Assembly: GCF_900129905.1 (NCBI RefSeq)
Contig: NZ_FQXG01000006.1
Span: 82,580 to 146,579, forward strand
Origin: Ferrimonas marina
Lineage (GTDB): Bacteria > Pseudomonadota > Gammaproteobacteria > Enterobacterales > Shewanellaceae
Direction: 5' to 3'
DNA: 64,000 nucleotides
Shown here: one piece after another, positions 51,934 through 60,137 of the stretch
Layout of the letters: each line of letters opens with the position of its first letter
Numbering within the stretch: the first letter of the stretch is position 1
The notes under the pieces: model-generated
What the model was told of the DNA's origin: nothing
The model's database searches: none
Seen by the model: the letters and a program-made list of their open reading frames with translations, nothing else
Translations under genes and position numbers: made by a program

Positions 51934-51949
51934 GGAAGGGCTTCGCATC

Positions 51950-52099
51950 ATGAAACAGTTTTTGGCGGGGGTGCTGCTGGCCTTTGCGCTGCCAAGGTTG
52001 CTACCGGAGGGGACCAGTTTGCTGGTGGAGTTTTTGGTGTTACTGGTGATCGTCACTATCCTAATTGGCTTGCGTAAGCTGACAAACAAAGAGGGCTGA
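51950..52099 (+). CDS. Membrane microprotein B, GC-rich paralogue of microprotein A
   Basis: This 49-residue protein starts MKQFLAGVLLAFALP, continues RLLPEGTSLLVEFLVLLVIV, and ends TILIGLRKLTNKEG. It has a strong GGGAAGGG site 8-10 bp upstream and is followed at once by a terminator. Protein identity with microprotein A is high while the codons differ widely (for example CTG and GTG where A uses TTA and GTA). Both copies therefore appear to be under protein-level selection. Confidence 0.75.
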   Translation: MKQFLAGVLLAFALPRLLPEGTSLLVEFLVLLVIVTILIGLRKLTNKEG

Positions 52100-52121
52100 A
52101 CCTTTTGGTTCAGCCCTCTTT
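52091..52121. terminator. Bidirectional terminator between microprotein B and prpF
   Basis: GAGGGCTGAACC-TTTT-GGTTCAGCCCTC overlaps the microprotein stop codon. It has T-rich sequence on its right and A-rich sequence on its left, so it suits both convergent genes. Confidence 0.85.
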
Positions 52122-52135
52122 GTCTTCTGGGGAGG

Positions 52136-53314
52136 TTAAGCGACAGGTACGCGCACTTTCCCTTCCATCAATACTCGGGCACTGCGGCTCATGGTGACGG
52201 TTCGGGCCTGCCAGAGACCCTCCTCTTCAACCACTTCTGCGCCCACCTTTAGAGTGCCGGAAGGGTGGCCAAACCGGACGCCGTTGTCGGCACGGCCTTG
52301 CGTAGCGGCATTGACCAGGGTGCCAGGAATGGCGGCTGCAACCGCAATAGCGACGGCAGCGGTGCCCATCATGGCGTGGTGCAGTTTGCCCATCGACAGG
52401 GCACGCACGTTCAGATCAATCTGTTCACTGTCGATCACCTTGCCACTGGAGGCGGCGTAGCTTTTCGGCCCCGCGACGATGGCAATCTTCGGCGTATGAC
52501 CTCGATTGGCCGCTTCGCTCAGTTCATTGATTAAGCCCATTTTCAGAGCACCGTACGCACGCAGTTGTTCAAACCGCTCCAACGCCTTGGCATCGCCATT
52601 GATCGCTTCCTGCAGCTCAGTGCCGTCGTAACCCAAATCCTCTGCCCGGATAAACACCGTTGGGATCCCTGCATTGATCAGCGTGGCTTGTAATCGTCCG
52701 CCTGCCAGCAGATGCTCCGGCACCGTAAGGGTGTCGACGGTGTTACCGGTCGGGAATAGCGCACCATCGGCGGGATCGGCAAAGGTCACCGCTACCTCAG
52801 CAGCCGGAAAGGTGACCCCATCCAGCTCAAAGTCGCCGGCCTCCTGCACCTGACCATCAGTGATGGGCACCTGGGCGAGGATGGTCTTGCCGATGTTGGC
52901 TTGCCAGATCCGCACCGTACAGCTGCCATGATCCGGGATCCGGTCAGCGGCAACCAGCCCCTGTTCTATGGCAAAGGCACCCACTGCTGCGGTCAGGTTG
53001 CCGCAGTTGCCACTCCAGTCGATAAAGGGCTTATCGATGCTTACCTGGCCGAACAGGTAGTCGACATCGTGGCCGGGCTTGGTGCTCTTCGACAGGATCA
53101 CCGTCTTGCTGGTGCTGGAGGTGGCGCCCCCCATACCATCGGTGTGCTTGCCGTAAGGGTCCGGGCTGCCAATGACGCGCAGCAGGATGGCGTCTCGCTG
53201 AGAGCCTGGAGATTGGGCCTCGGAGGGCAGGTCGTCCAGCTTAAAGAACACCCCTTTGCTGGTGCCGCCGCGCATGTAGGTGGCGGGGATCTTGATTTGA
53301 GGTGGGTATTTCAT
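52136..53314 (-). CDS. prpF: 2-methylaconitate cis-trans isomerase PrpF
   Basis: This 392-residue enzyme isomerises 2-methylaconitate so that AcnD-dependent methylcitrate cycling can proceed. It has the PrpF opening IPATYMRGGTSKGVFF, the GGATSSTSKTVIL segment and GNCGNLTAAVGAFAI, with the family's active-site Cys/Lys context. ATG 53314 has an AGGGAGA site; the frame upstream of it runs through non-coding DNA. It is last in gntR-prpB-prpC-acnD-prpF. Confidence 0.95.
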   Translation of the reverse strand: MKYPPQIKIPATYMRGGTSKGVFFKLDDLPSEAQSPGSQRDAILLRVIGSPDPYGKHTDGMGGATSSTSKTVILSKSTKPGHDVDYLFGQVSIDKPFIDWSGNCGNLTAAVGAFAIEQGLVAADRIPDHGSCTVRIWQANIGKTILAQVPITDGQVQEAGDFELDGVTFPAAEVAVTFADPADGALFPTGNTVDTLTVPEHLLAGGRLQATLINAGIPTVFIRAEDLGYDGTELQEAINGDAKALERFEQLRAYGALKMGLINELSEAANRGHTPKIAIVAGPKSYAASSGKVIDSEQIDLNVRALSMGKLHHAMMGTAAVAIAVAAAIPGTLVNAATQGRADNGVRFGHPSGTLKVGAEVVEEEGLWQARTVTMSRSARVLMEGKVRVPVA

Positions 53315-53330
53315 CGGTCTCTCCCTGGGG

Positions 53331-53410
53331 AGACTAGGTGCTGGGGCGGGCAACGCCGCCAGGTACGGGAGGGCAGCATTGGCTGCTGCCCTCCACACCT
53401 GATGCCTAGA
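53331..53410. repeat. CTAGG-bounded hairpin element between acnD and prpF
   Basis: The 119-bp spacer contains GACTAGGTG at one edge and CACCTGATGCCTAGAC at the other. Between them are a GGGCGGGCAACGCC stem and a GGAGGGCAGC/GCTGCCCTCC hairpin. It resembles the elements at 3222-3306 and 18820-18924. The copies are not identical, so a shared origin is inferred only. Confidence 0.45.
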
Positions 53411-53433
53411 CTCCTTACTAATGCCTATGTTGG

Positions 53434-56040
53434 CTATTGTTGGGCCAAAAAGTCCTTGGCAAAGCGCTGCAGAACGCCACCGGCGTCGTATACCTTGACC
53501 TCTTCGGCGGTATCCAGACGACAGGTCACCGGCACCTCCAGGGTTTCGCCGTTGCTGCGATGGATAAGCAGCGTCAGGGTGGCACCCGGCGTGCGTTCAC
53601 CCAGTACATCGTAGGTTTCGGTACCATCCAGCTCCAGGGTCAGGCGGGTGGTGCCGGGCTGGAACTCCAGCGGCAACACACCCATCCCCACGAGGTTGGT
53701 GCGGTGAATGCGCTCAAATCCTTCGGCAACGATCGCTTCTACCCCAGCCAGGCGCACGCCCTTGGCGGCCCAGTCGCGGCTGGAGCCTTGGCCGTAGTCG
53801 GCACCGGCGACGATGATCAGCGGCTGTTTGCGGCCCATGTAGGTCTCAATCGCCTCCCACATGCGGGTTTCGCGTCCTTCCGGCTCCAATCTGGCCAGTG
53901 AGCCCTGCTTCACCTGGCCTTGCTCATCCCGCACCATCTCGTTGAGCAGCTTGGGATTGGCGAAGGTAGCGCGCTGGGCGGTCAGGTGATCACCACGGTG
54001 GGTGGCGTAGGAGTTAAAGTCCTCTTCCGGCAGGCCCATCTTGGCCAGGTATTCGCCGGCGGCGCTGCTGGCCAGGATGGCATTGGAGGGGGAGAGGTGA
54101 TCCGTGGTGATGTTGTCCCCCAGCACAGCCAGTGGGCGCATCCCCTTGAGGGCGCGAGCACCGGCCAGGACACCCTCCCAGTAAGGTGGACGACGGATGT
54201 AGGTCGACATCGGGCGCCAGTCGTACAGCGGGTTGTTCTGCTCGCCATAATCCACGGAGAGATCGAACATCGGCTCGTACACCGACTTGAACTGCTCCGG
54301 CTTGACGAAATCCCGGACGATAGCGTCGATCTCCTCGTCACTGGGCCAGAGATCTTTCAGGGTGATGGCATTGCCGTTGGCATCCCGGCCCAGTACATCC
54401 TGTTCGATGTCGAACCGCACGGTGCCGGCGATGGCGTAGGCCACCACCAGCGGCGGCGAGGCCAGGAATGCCTGCTTGGCGTAGGGATGGATACGGCCAT
54501 CGAAGTTGCGGTTGCCGGACAGCACCGCAGTGGCGTAGAGGTCGCGGTCGATGATCTCCTGCTGGATAACCGGGTCCAGCGCGCCGCTCATGCCGTTACA
54601 GGTGGTACAGGCGTAGGCAACGATGCCAAAGCCCAGCTTTTCCAGTTCCGGCAGCAGGCCGGCTGCTTTAAGATAGAGCTTGGCCACCTTGGAGCCGGGG
54701 GCGAAGGAGGACTTCACCCAGGGTTTACGCACCAGCCCCAGTGCATTGGCTTTCTTGGCCACCAAGCCGGCGGCCACGACGTTGCGGGGGTTGGAGGTGT
54801 TGGTGCAGCTGGTAATGGCAGCAATGATCACGGCGCCATCGGGCAACTGGCCCTCGGCTTCCTGCTGCTGAGCGCTGGCCAGATCGGTAGCGATACCACG
54901 TTGGGCCAGGTGATCGGTGGGCAGGCGACGATGGGGGTTGGAGGGGCCGGCCATGTTTCGGCCAACCGCTGCAAGGTCGAACTCCAGCACCCGCTCATAC
55001 TGGGCGGTTTTCAGGTCATCGGCCCACAACCCAGTGGTCTTGGCGTACTGCTCGACCAAGGCCACCTGCTCCGGCTCACGGCCGGTCAGGGTCAGGTAGT
55101 CCAGGGTTTGTTGGTCGATGTAGAACATCCCGGCGGTGGCACCGAACTCGGGGGTCATGTTGGCGATGGTGGCCCGATCGCCGATGGTCAGGCTGTCGGC
55201 CCCCTCGCCAAAGAACTCCAGGTAGGCGGAGACCACCCGCTGCTGACGCAGGAATTCGGTCAGGGCCAGCACGATGTCGGTGGCGGTGATCCCAGGCTGA
55301 CGCTTGCCGGTGAGCTTGACGCCGACGATCTGAGGCAAGCGCATCATCGAGGGGCGCCCCAGCATCACGGTTTCTGCCTCCAGCCCGCCAACCCCGATGG
55401 CGATAACGCCCAGGGAGTCCACGTGCGGGGTGTGACTGTCGGTGCCAACACAGGTATCCGGGAAGGCGATGCCATCGCGGGATTGGATCACCGGCGACAT
55501 CTTCTCTAGGTTGATCTGGTGCATGATGCCGTTGCCGGCGGGGATAACGTCGACGTTCTTGAAGGCAGTCTTACACCAGTCGATAAAGTGGAAGCGATCG
55601 GCGTTGCGACGCTCCTCGATGGCACGGTTCTTCTCAAAGGCTTCGGGATCGAAGCCAGCGTGCTCTACCGCCAGGGAGTGATCGACGATCAGCTGGGTGG
55701 GCACTACCGGATTGACGTCGGAGGGGTCGCCACCTTGCTCAGCGATGGCATCGCGCAGCCCCGCCAGGTCAACCAGGGCGGTTTGGCCGAGGATGTCGTG
55801 GCAGACCACACGGGCGGGGTACCAGGGGAAGTCCCGGTCTCGTTTTCGCAGCGCTATCTGTTCCAGGCTGGCGGTCAGCTCCGCCGGGTCACAGCGGCGC
55901 ACCAGTTGCTCGGCCAGCACACGCGCGGTGTAGGGCAGGGTGTCGTAGGCACCGGGTTGGATCTCCTCGATCGCTTGGCGGGTGTCGTAGTAGTCCAGTC
56001 CAGTTCCAGGCAGGGGTTTGCGGTATTCGGTGTTATTCAC
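53434..56040 (-). CDS. acnD: Fe/S-dependent 2-methylisocitrate dehydratase AcnD
   Basis: This protein of about 868 residues is an aconitase-family enzyme that dehydrates 2-methylcitrate to 2-methylaconitate. The [4Fe-4S] cysteines are in ITSCTNTSNP and YACTTCNGMSG. Substrate-binding segments include DSHTPHVDSLGV and the late YGQGSSRDWAAKG. I prefer GTG 56040 (MNNTEYRKPLPGTGLDYYDT), which matches AcnD starts and has a GGAAG site 9 bp upstream; GTG 56049 has no spacing to a site. It replaces PrpD, hence the need for prpF. Confidence 0.95.
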   Translation of the reverse strand: MNNTEYRKPLPGTGLDYYDTRQAIEEIQPGAYDTLPYTARVLAEQLVRRCDPAELTASLEQIALRKRDRDFPWYPARVVCHDILGQTALVDLAGLRDAIAEQGGDPSDVNPVVPTQLIVDHSLAVEHAGFDPEAFEKNRAIEERRNADRFHFIDWCKTAFKNVDVIPAGNGIMHQINLEKMSPVIQSRDGIAFPDTCVGTDSHTPHVDSLGVIAIGVGGLEAETVMLGRPSMMRLPQIVGVKLTGKRQPGITATDIVLALTEFLRQQRVVSAYLEFFGEGADSLTIGDRATIANMTPEFGATAGMFYIDQQTLDYLTLTGREPEQVALVEQYAKTTGLWADDLKTAQYERVLEFDLAAVGRNMAGPSNPHRRLPTDHLAQRGIATDLASAQQQEAEGQLPDGAVIIAAITSCTNTSNPRNVVAAGLVAKKANALGLVRKPWVKSSFAPGSKVAKLYLKAAGLLPELEKLGFGIVAYACTTCNGMSGALDPVIQQEIIDRDLYATAVLSGNRNFDGRIHPYAKQAFLASPPLVVAYAIAGTVRFDIEQDVLGRDANGNAITLKDLWPSDEEIDAIVRDFVKPEQFKSVYEPMFDLSVDYGEQNNPLYDWRPMSTYIRRPPYWEGVLAGARALKGMRPLAVLGDNITTDHLSPSNAILASSAAGEYLAKMGLPEEDFNSYATHRGDHLTAQRATFANPKLLNEMVRDEQGQVKQGSLARLEPEGRETRMWEAIETYMGRKQPLIIVAGADYGQGSSRDWAAKGVRLAGVEAIVAEGFERIHRTNLVGMGVLPLEFQPGTTRLTLELDGTETYDVLGERTPGATLTLLIHRSNGETLEVPVTCRLDTAEEVKVYDAGGVLQRFAKDFLAQQ

Positions 56041-56120
56041 GGCAGGCACCTTCCATTGTCTTGCTCGTCCCGGGCTTCGACGCCGGGGGCAAAAGGGGGC
56101 ACTGGGCCCCCTTGCTCATC

Positions 56121-57245
56121 TCAGGGGCGATCCTCGATGGCCACCCATTCCGCGGTTTCCGGCCCGGTGTAGTCGGCGCTGGGACGGATGATGCGATTGT
56201 TGTTGCGCTGCTCTATCACGTGGGCGGTCCAGCCGGACACCCTGGAGCAAACGAAGATGGGGGTGAACAGCTTGGTGGGGATCCCCATGAAGTGGTAGGC
56301 GCTGGCGTGGAAGAAATCGGCGTTGCAGAACAGCTTCTTCTCGCGCCACATCACCGCTTCCACCCGCTCGGAGACGGCATAGAGGTGAGTATCCCCCACC
56401 TGCTGGGCCAGCTTCTGCGACCAGGCCTTGATGATGGCGTTGCGAGGATCGGATTCCCGGTAGATGGCGTGGCCAAAGCCCATGATCTTCTCTTTGCGCT
56501 CCAGCATGCCCATGATGGCGGTTTCCGCTTCATCGGCACTTTGCCAGTTCTCGATCATCGCCATGGCGGCCTCGTTGGCCCCACCGTGCAGCGGGCCACG
56601 CAGCGAGCCGATGGCGCCGGTCACACAGCTGTGAACGTCGGACAGGGTGGATGCACAGACCCGGGCGGTGAAGGTGGAGGCATTGAACTCATGCTCGGCG
56701 TAGAGGATCAGCGAGGCATGCATCACCTTAACGTGCAGTGGATCGGGCTTGCTGTCGTGCAGGGTCCAGAGAAACTGCTCAGCGATGGAATCGGCGTCGG
56801 TGTCGACCTCAACCCGCTTGCCGTGGTGGCTGAAGTTGTACCAGTAGTTGATCAGGCCAGGGAAGACCGCCAGCATCCGGTCGATGTGCTGGTGCTGCTC
56901 GGCAAAGTCCTGCTCGGTTTCCAGGTTACCCAGCATGGAGCAGCCGGTGCGCATCACGTCCATCGGGTGGGCGTCGGCGGGGATCTGCTCCAGCACCACC
57001 TTGAGGGCGTCCGGCAGGGTGCGCATCCCCTTGAGCTTGGTTTTGTAGGCGCTCAGCTCCGCCTGGTTGGGCAGATGACCGTACAGCAGCAAAAACGCCA
57101 CCTCTTCAAACTCTGCCTTCTCCGCCAGCACGGCGATGTCATAGCCGCGGTAGGTCAAGCCGGAGCCGGTCTTACCTACGGTGCACAGGGCGGTTTCACC
57201 GGCGCTCTGGCCTCGCAGGCCGGCGCCACCAATGGGCTTAGTCAT
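56121..57245 (-). CDS. prpC: 2-methylcitrate synthase PrpC
   Basis: This 374-residue citrate-synthase-fold enzyme condenses propionyl-CoA with oxaloacetate. Catalytic-region motifs are LHGGANEAAMAM, MGFGHAIYRESDPRN and FVCSRVSGWTAHVIEQR. The N-terminus GLRGQSAGETALCTVGKTGSGLTYRGYDI is typical of PrpC as opposed to GltA. An AAGGAG site precedes the ATG. Confidence 0.95.
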   Translation of the reverse strand: MTKPIGGAGLRGQSAGETALCTVGKTGSGLTYRGYDIAVLAEKAEFEEVAFLLLYGHLPNQAELSAYKTKLKGMRTLPDALKVVLEQIPADAHPMDVMRTGCSMLGNLETEQDFAEQHQHIDRMLAVFPGLINYWYNFSHHGKRVEVDTDADSIAEQFLWTLHDSKPDPLHVKVMHASLILYAEHEFNASTFTARVCASTLSDVHSCVTGAIGSLRGPLHGGANEAAMAMIENWQSADEAETAIMGMLERKEKIMGFGHAIYRESDPRNAIIKAWSQKLAQQVGDTHLYAVSERVEAVMWREKKLFCNADFFHASAYHFMGIPTKLFTPIFVCSRVSGWTAHVIEQRNNNRIIRPSADYTGPETAEWVAIEDRP

Positions 57246-57296
57246 GTAATGCTCCTTATCCTTTCTTCTAATCCGTCAGTTGAGGTCAGTGACCAC

Positions 57297-58178
57297 TTAC
57301 TTGCCTTGTTTGAACAGGGTATCCAGCTTGTCTTCGTAGCTGTGATAGCCGAGGAAGTCGTAGAGTTCGGCCCGGGTCTGCATCGCCTCCACCTGGCTGC
57401 GCTGATGGCCATCCTGCTTGAGCGCCTCGAACACCTTGAGGGCGGCAGCATTGGCGGCGCGGAAAGCGCCCAGGGGGTAGAGCACCATGTCGGCACCGGC
57501 TTCGAACAGATCCTCTTTGTTGAACAACTCGGTCTTACCAAACTCGGTCATGTTGGCCAGGATTGGCGCCTTCACCTGGGCCTTGAACTGGCGGTAGTGG
57601 TCCAGCTCGGTCAGGGCCTCGGCAAAGATCATGTCGGCACCCGCTTCCAGGTAGGCGTTGGCGCGCTCGATGCCGGACTCCAGGCCCTCCACGGCCACCG
57701 CATCGGTGCGAGCCATGATGACGAAGCTGTCGTCGGTGCGGGCGTCTACGGCAGCCTTGATGCGGTCACACATCTCCTCGATGCTGACCACGGCCTTGTT
57801 GGGGCGATGGCCACAGCGCTTTTGCGCGACCTGGTCTTCCATGTGCACCGCCGCCACCTGGGCTTTTTCAAACTCCTTGATGGTGCGGGCGATGTTGAAG
57901 GCGCCGCCCCAGCCGGTATCGATGTCCACCAGCAGCGGCAGTTCGGTGGCGGAGGTGATGCGACCTGCGTCGATCAGTACGTCGTTCATGGAGGTCATGC
58001 CCAGATCCGGCAGGCCATAGGAGGCGTTGGCGACACCGGCGCCGGACAGGTACAGGGCCTGGTGCCCCACACGCTCCGCCATCAGCGCAAAATAGGCGTT
58101 GACGGTACCGACGATCTGTAGCGGTTTGGCGTTGGCCACGGCGTGGCGAAAGCGTTGACCCGGGGTTGTAAAGCTCAT
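57297..58178 (-). CDS. prpB: 2-methylisocitrate lyase PrpB
   Basis: This 293-residue member of the isocitrate lyase/PEP mutase family splits 2-methylisocitrate into pyruvate and succinate. It shows [31 protein letters not shown] and the active-site loop [10 protein letters not shown] with the catalytic Cys. Its start overlaps the gntR stop by 3-4 bp, so it is translated in the same operon. Confidence 0.96.
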   Translation of the reverse strand: MSFTTPGQRFRHAVANAKPLQIVGTVNAYFALMAERVGHQALYLSGAGVANASYGLPDLGMTSMNDVLIDAGRITSATELPLLVDIDTGWGGAFNIARTIKEFEKAQVAAVHMEDQVAQKRCGHRPNKAVVSIEEMCDRIKAAVDARTDDSFVIMARTDAVAVEGLESGIERANAYLEAGADMIFAEALTELDHYRQFKAQVKAPILANMTEFGKTELFNKEDLFEAGADMVLYPLGAFRAANAAALKVFEALKQDGHQRSQVEAMQTRAELYDFLGYHSYEDKLDTLFKQGK

Positions 58179-58840
58179 CCTGAATACTCCTCCATGGTGT
58201 GTTGCAGCACTTGGCGGGTGCGGCGGGCGCCCGCTTCGATATGGCGTCGCATCAACAGGGCGGCGAGTTCACCGTCACCAGCCGCGATGGCGGCGAGGAT
58301 GGCGCGGTGTTGCTCGAGGGCCTGCAGGGGGCGACGGCCGCTGCTGCATTGGTAGCGGTACATCTGCAGTTGGTGATAGAGATCGCCGGTGAGGGTGGCG
58401 ATCAAGGTGCGGTTCTGACTGGCCTGGATGATGCCGCTGTGGAAATCCAGGTCGTCTTGAAATTCGGTGACAGGCTGCTGGGTAAAGGCGGCTTGCTGGC
58501 GGTCTAGCAGCTGTTGCAGTGATTCGAGCTGTGTTGGGGTGATGCGCTCGGCCGCCAGACGGCAGGCCATGGCCTCCAGTTCGGCCCGAACCTGGTAGAG
58601 GTCATCGAGTTTATCCGGGGTGAGTTGAACCACCCGCGCGCCAACGTGGGGTTCTCGCTCGATCAGGCGACGCTGCTCCAGCCGCTGCAGTGCCTCGCGC
58701 AGCGGGCCACGGCTGACGCCAAAGCGCTCGGCAATGGCCTGTTCGTTGATTTTGCTGCCTGGGGCCAGCTCACCACCGACGATGGCCTGTTGCAGCTGGG
58801 CCAGGGTGCGATCCGCCAAGGTGGTCTGTTTCGGTTGCAT
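58175..58840 (-). CDS. GntR-family (FCD) regulator of the prp operon
   Basis: This 221-residue regulator has an N-terminal winged helix ([30 protein letters not shown]) and a C-terminal FCD ligand domain with metal-binding His/Asp residues ([36 protein letters not shown]). It precedes and overlaps prpB, so it likely controls the operon in response to a methylcitrate-cycle intermediate. ATG 58840 ([12 protein letters not shown]) is the best start; ATG 58873 would add 11 residues. Confidence 0.9.
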   Translation of the reverse strand: MQPKQTTLADRTLAQLQQAIVGGELAPGSKINEQAIAERFGVSRGPLREALQRLEQRRLIEREPHVGARVVQLTPDKLDDLYQVRAELEAMACRLAAERITPTQLESLQQLLDRQQAAFTQQPVTEFQDDLDFHSGIIQASQNRTLIATLTGDLYHQLQMYRYQCSSGRRPLQALEQHRAILAAIAAGDGELAALLMRRHIEAGARRTRQVLQHTMEEYSG

Positions 58841-58897
58841 ACCGGATAATGCACTCGCTAAAGAAAGTGCCATCAACTTCGTGGATTTTCACCCCGT

Positions 58898-58907
58898 TGT
58901 CAACAAA
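58898..58907. promoter_or_regulatory. Candidate GntR operator 1
   Basis: TTGTCAACAA differs by one base from the palindrome TTGTCGACAA found 132 bp away. Its position 58 bp before the gntR start fits an autoregulatory operator. The assignment is by similarity to typical FCD-type GntR operators. Confidence 0.45.
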
Positions 58908-59021
58908 GTGTTAACCTAGACGTTAGTCGGAAGAGAGTGGGCTTTTGGGGTTATAATATTGATAGTATTGACAAAATCTTCATTCGTTCGTTTTTTGTCC
59001 CAGATCAAAAGAGGCTGAGAT

Positions 59022-59507
59022 TTGAGTGATTGTCGACAATCTGAGGGGCCAAGGCTGTTGGTGAGTGCCTGCTTACTGGGCGATCCGGTGCGTTACGATG
59101 GCGCCAGCAAAGGCCTGAATGACCCCCGACTCGCGCAGTGGTGTGCCCTGGGTTGGGTGCTGCCCTTATGCCCTGAGGTGAGTGGTGGCTTGCCGACGCC
59201 CAGGCCCGCTGCGGAGCAGCAGAGCGACGGACGGGTGCTGACCCAGCAAGGTGAGAACGTCAGCCAAGCGTTTTATCTGGGGGCGGAGGTGGCGCTGGCC
59301 CAGGCTCAACGCCATGGGATCCGTTTGGCCCTGCTCAAGGCCAACAGTCCCAGTTGCGGCAATCGACAGGTGTACGATGGCCGCTTCCAGGGGCGGTTGA
59401 TATCCGGAGAAGGGGTCACGGCCTCACGCCTGCGTCAGCACGGGGTGCAGGTGTTCAATGAGAACGAGCTGGCGGCGCTTGCGGAGGCGCTCGGCTGGGA
59501 GGCGTGA
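59022..59507 (+). CDS. DUF523 family protein
   Basis: This 161-residue protein has the DUF523 hallmarks LVSACLLGDPVRYDGASKG, LPLCPEVSGGLPTPRPAAEQ and LKANSPSCGNRQVYDG, with conserved cysteines suggesting metal or cluster binding. Members may act in sulfur or tRNA-related chemistry, but no function is settled. The start is TTG 59022, supported by a GAGG site 7 bp upstream. The gntR operator-like palindrome overlaps codons 3-7. Confidence 0.82.
   Translation: MSDCRQSEGPRLLVSACLLGDPVRYDGASKGLNDPRLAQWCALGWVLPLCPEVSGGLPTPRPAAEQQSDGRVLTQQGENVSQAFYLGAEVALAQAQRHGIRLALLKANSPSCGNRQVYDGRFQGRLISGEGVTASRLRQHGVQVFNENELAALAEALGWEA
59028..59041. promoter_or_regulatory. Candidate GntR operator 2
   Basis: GATTGTCGACAATC is a perfect 14-bp palindrome of the TTGT-CG-ACAA kind used by FCD-type GntR regulators. 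It lies inside the first codons of the DUF523 gene, so binding could affect both divergent genes. Confidence 0.5.
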
Positions 59508-59539
59508 GCGCCTTGAACCATGGCCTTGGCCGTCGGAGA

Positions 59540-59935
59540 TCAGATCTCGCTCAGTGACAGGTTGGAGAGCGACAGGGTCACTGCGGTGCCATCGGCGGCC
59601 TGGGCTTCGAAGTAGGCGGAATTCTCGGGCAGCACCGTCATGTCCGGGGTGGCCAGTTCGCCCCATAGTCCGTTGTCCTGACGCTGGTAGATGCGGTGGC
59701 GCGCGGTCAGGCTGTCCGCTTGCTGCCCAGGGAGCACCTGCAGATCGATGCGGTAGGCTTCACGCCCATCGCGATTGGGCAGGAAAAAGGCCACCTCTTT
59801 GCCCAAGTTAAAGCTGCTGGTCAGCTCGGTTTGATGGTTGCCAATGGTGAACTTGGCGTCGTAGTGCACCACAGGCTCTGCGGTGACAGCGCTGCTGAGT
59901 GTCAGCAACCCGATTGCGATCCCTTGCTTCAACAT
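59540..59935 (-). CDS. Small secreted protein of unknown function
   Basis: The 131-residue product has a signal peptide (MLKQGIAIGLLTLSSAVTA) and a mature part that looks all-beta: VVHYDAKFTIGNHQTEL, SSFNLGKEVAFFLP, YRIDLQVLPGQQ and VTLSLSNLSL. There are no cysteines after the signal. I recognise no family. ATG 59935 with a GAAG/GAGG site is chosen. Neighbours give no hint. Confidence 0.6.
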   Translation of the reverse strand: MLKQGIAIGLLTLSSAVTAEPVVHYDAKFTIGNHQTELTSSFNLGKEVAFFLPNRDGREAYRIDLQVLPGQQADSLTARHRIYQRQDNGLWGELATPDMTVLPENSAYFEAQAADGTAVTLSLSNLSLSEI

Positions 59936-60085
59936 CACTTCAACCTCCTGTTGCTCTGATGTTTTCCCCGACTCTATGGCCCGGAGGCAGGGCCGTCAAG
60001 GCGACGGCATCGGCAGCGATTGTAAGAGATCATTGATAGCCAATGGCTTGCTACTGGCGACAAACTTGGGCAGGTGATAGAGACG

Positions 60086-60113
60086 AAAACGCCAGTGCAG
60101 GGGCACTGGCGTT
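60086..60113 (-). terminator. Terminator of the tandem acyltransferase operon
   Basis: AACGCCAGTGC pairs perfectly with GCACTGGCGTT (4-nt loop). Read on the minus strand the stem runs into GTTTTCG, about 25 bp after the stop at 60138. Confidence 0.75.
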
Positions 60114-60137
60114 GGCAATTGATGTTCGGCGTTAGGG

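Noticed and set aside
53920-55509. A 529-codon plus-strand frame opposite acnD
   Set aside because: It is antisense to a well-supported aconitase-family gene and lacks recognisable motifs.
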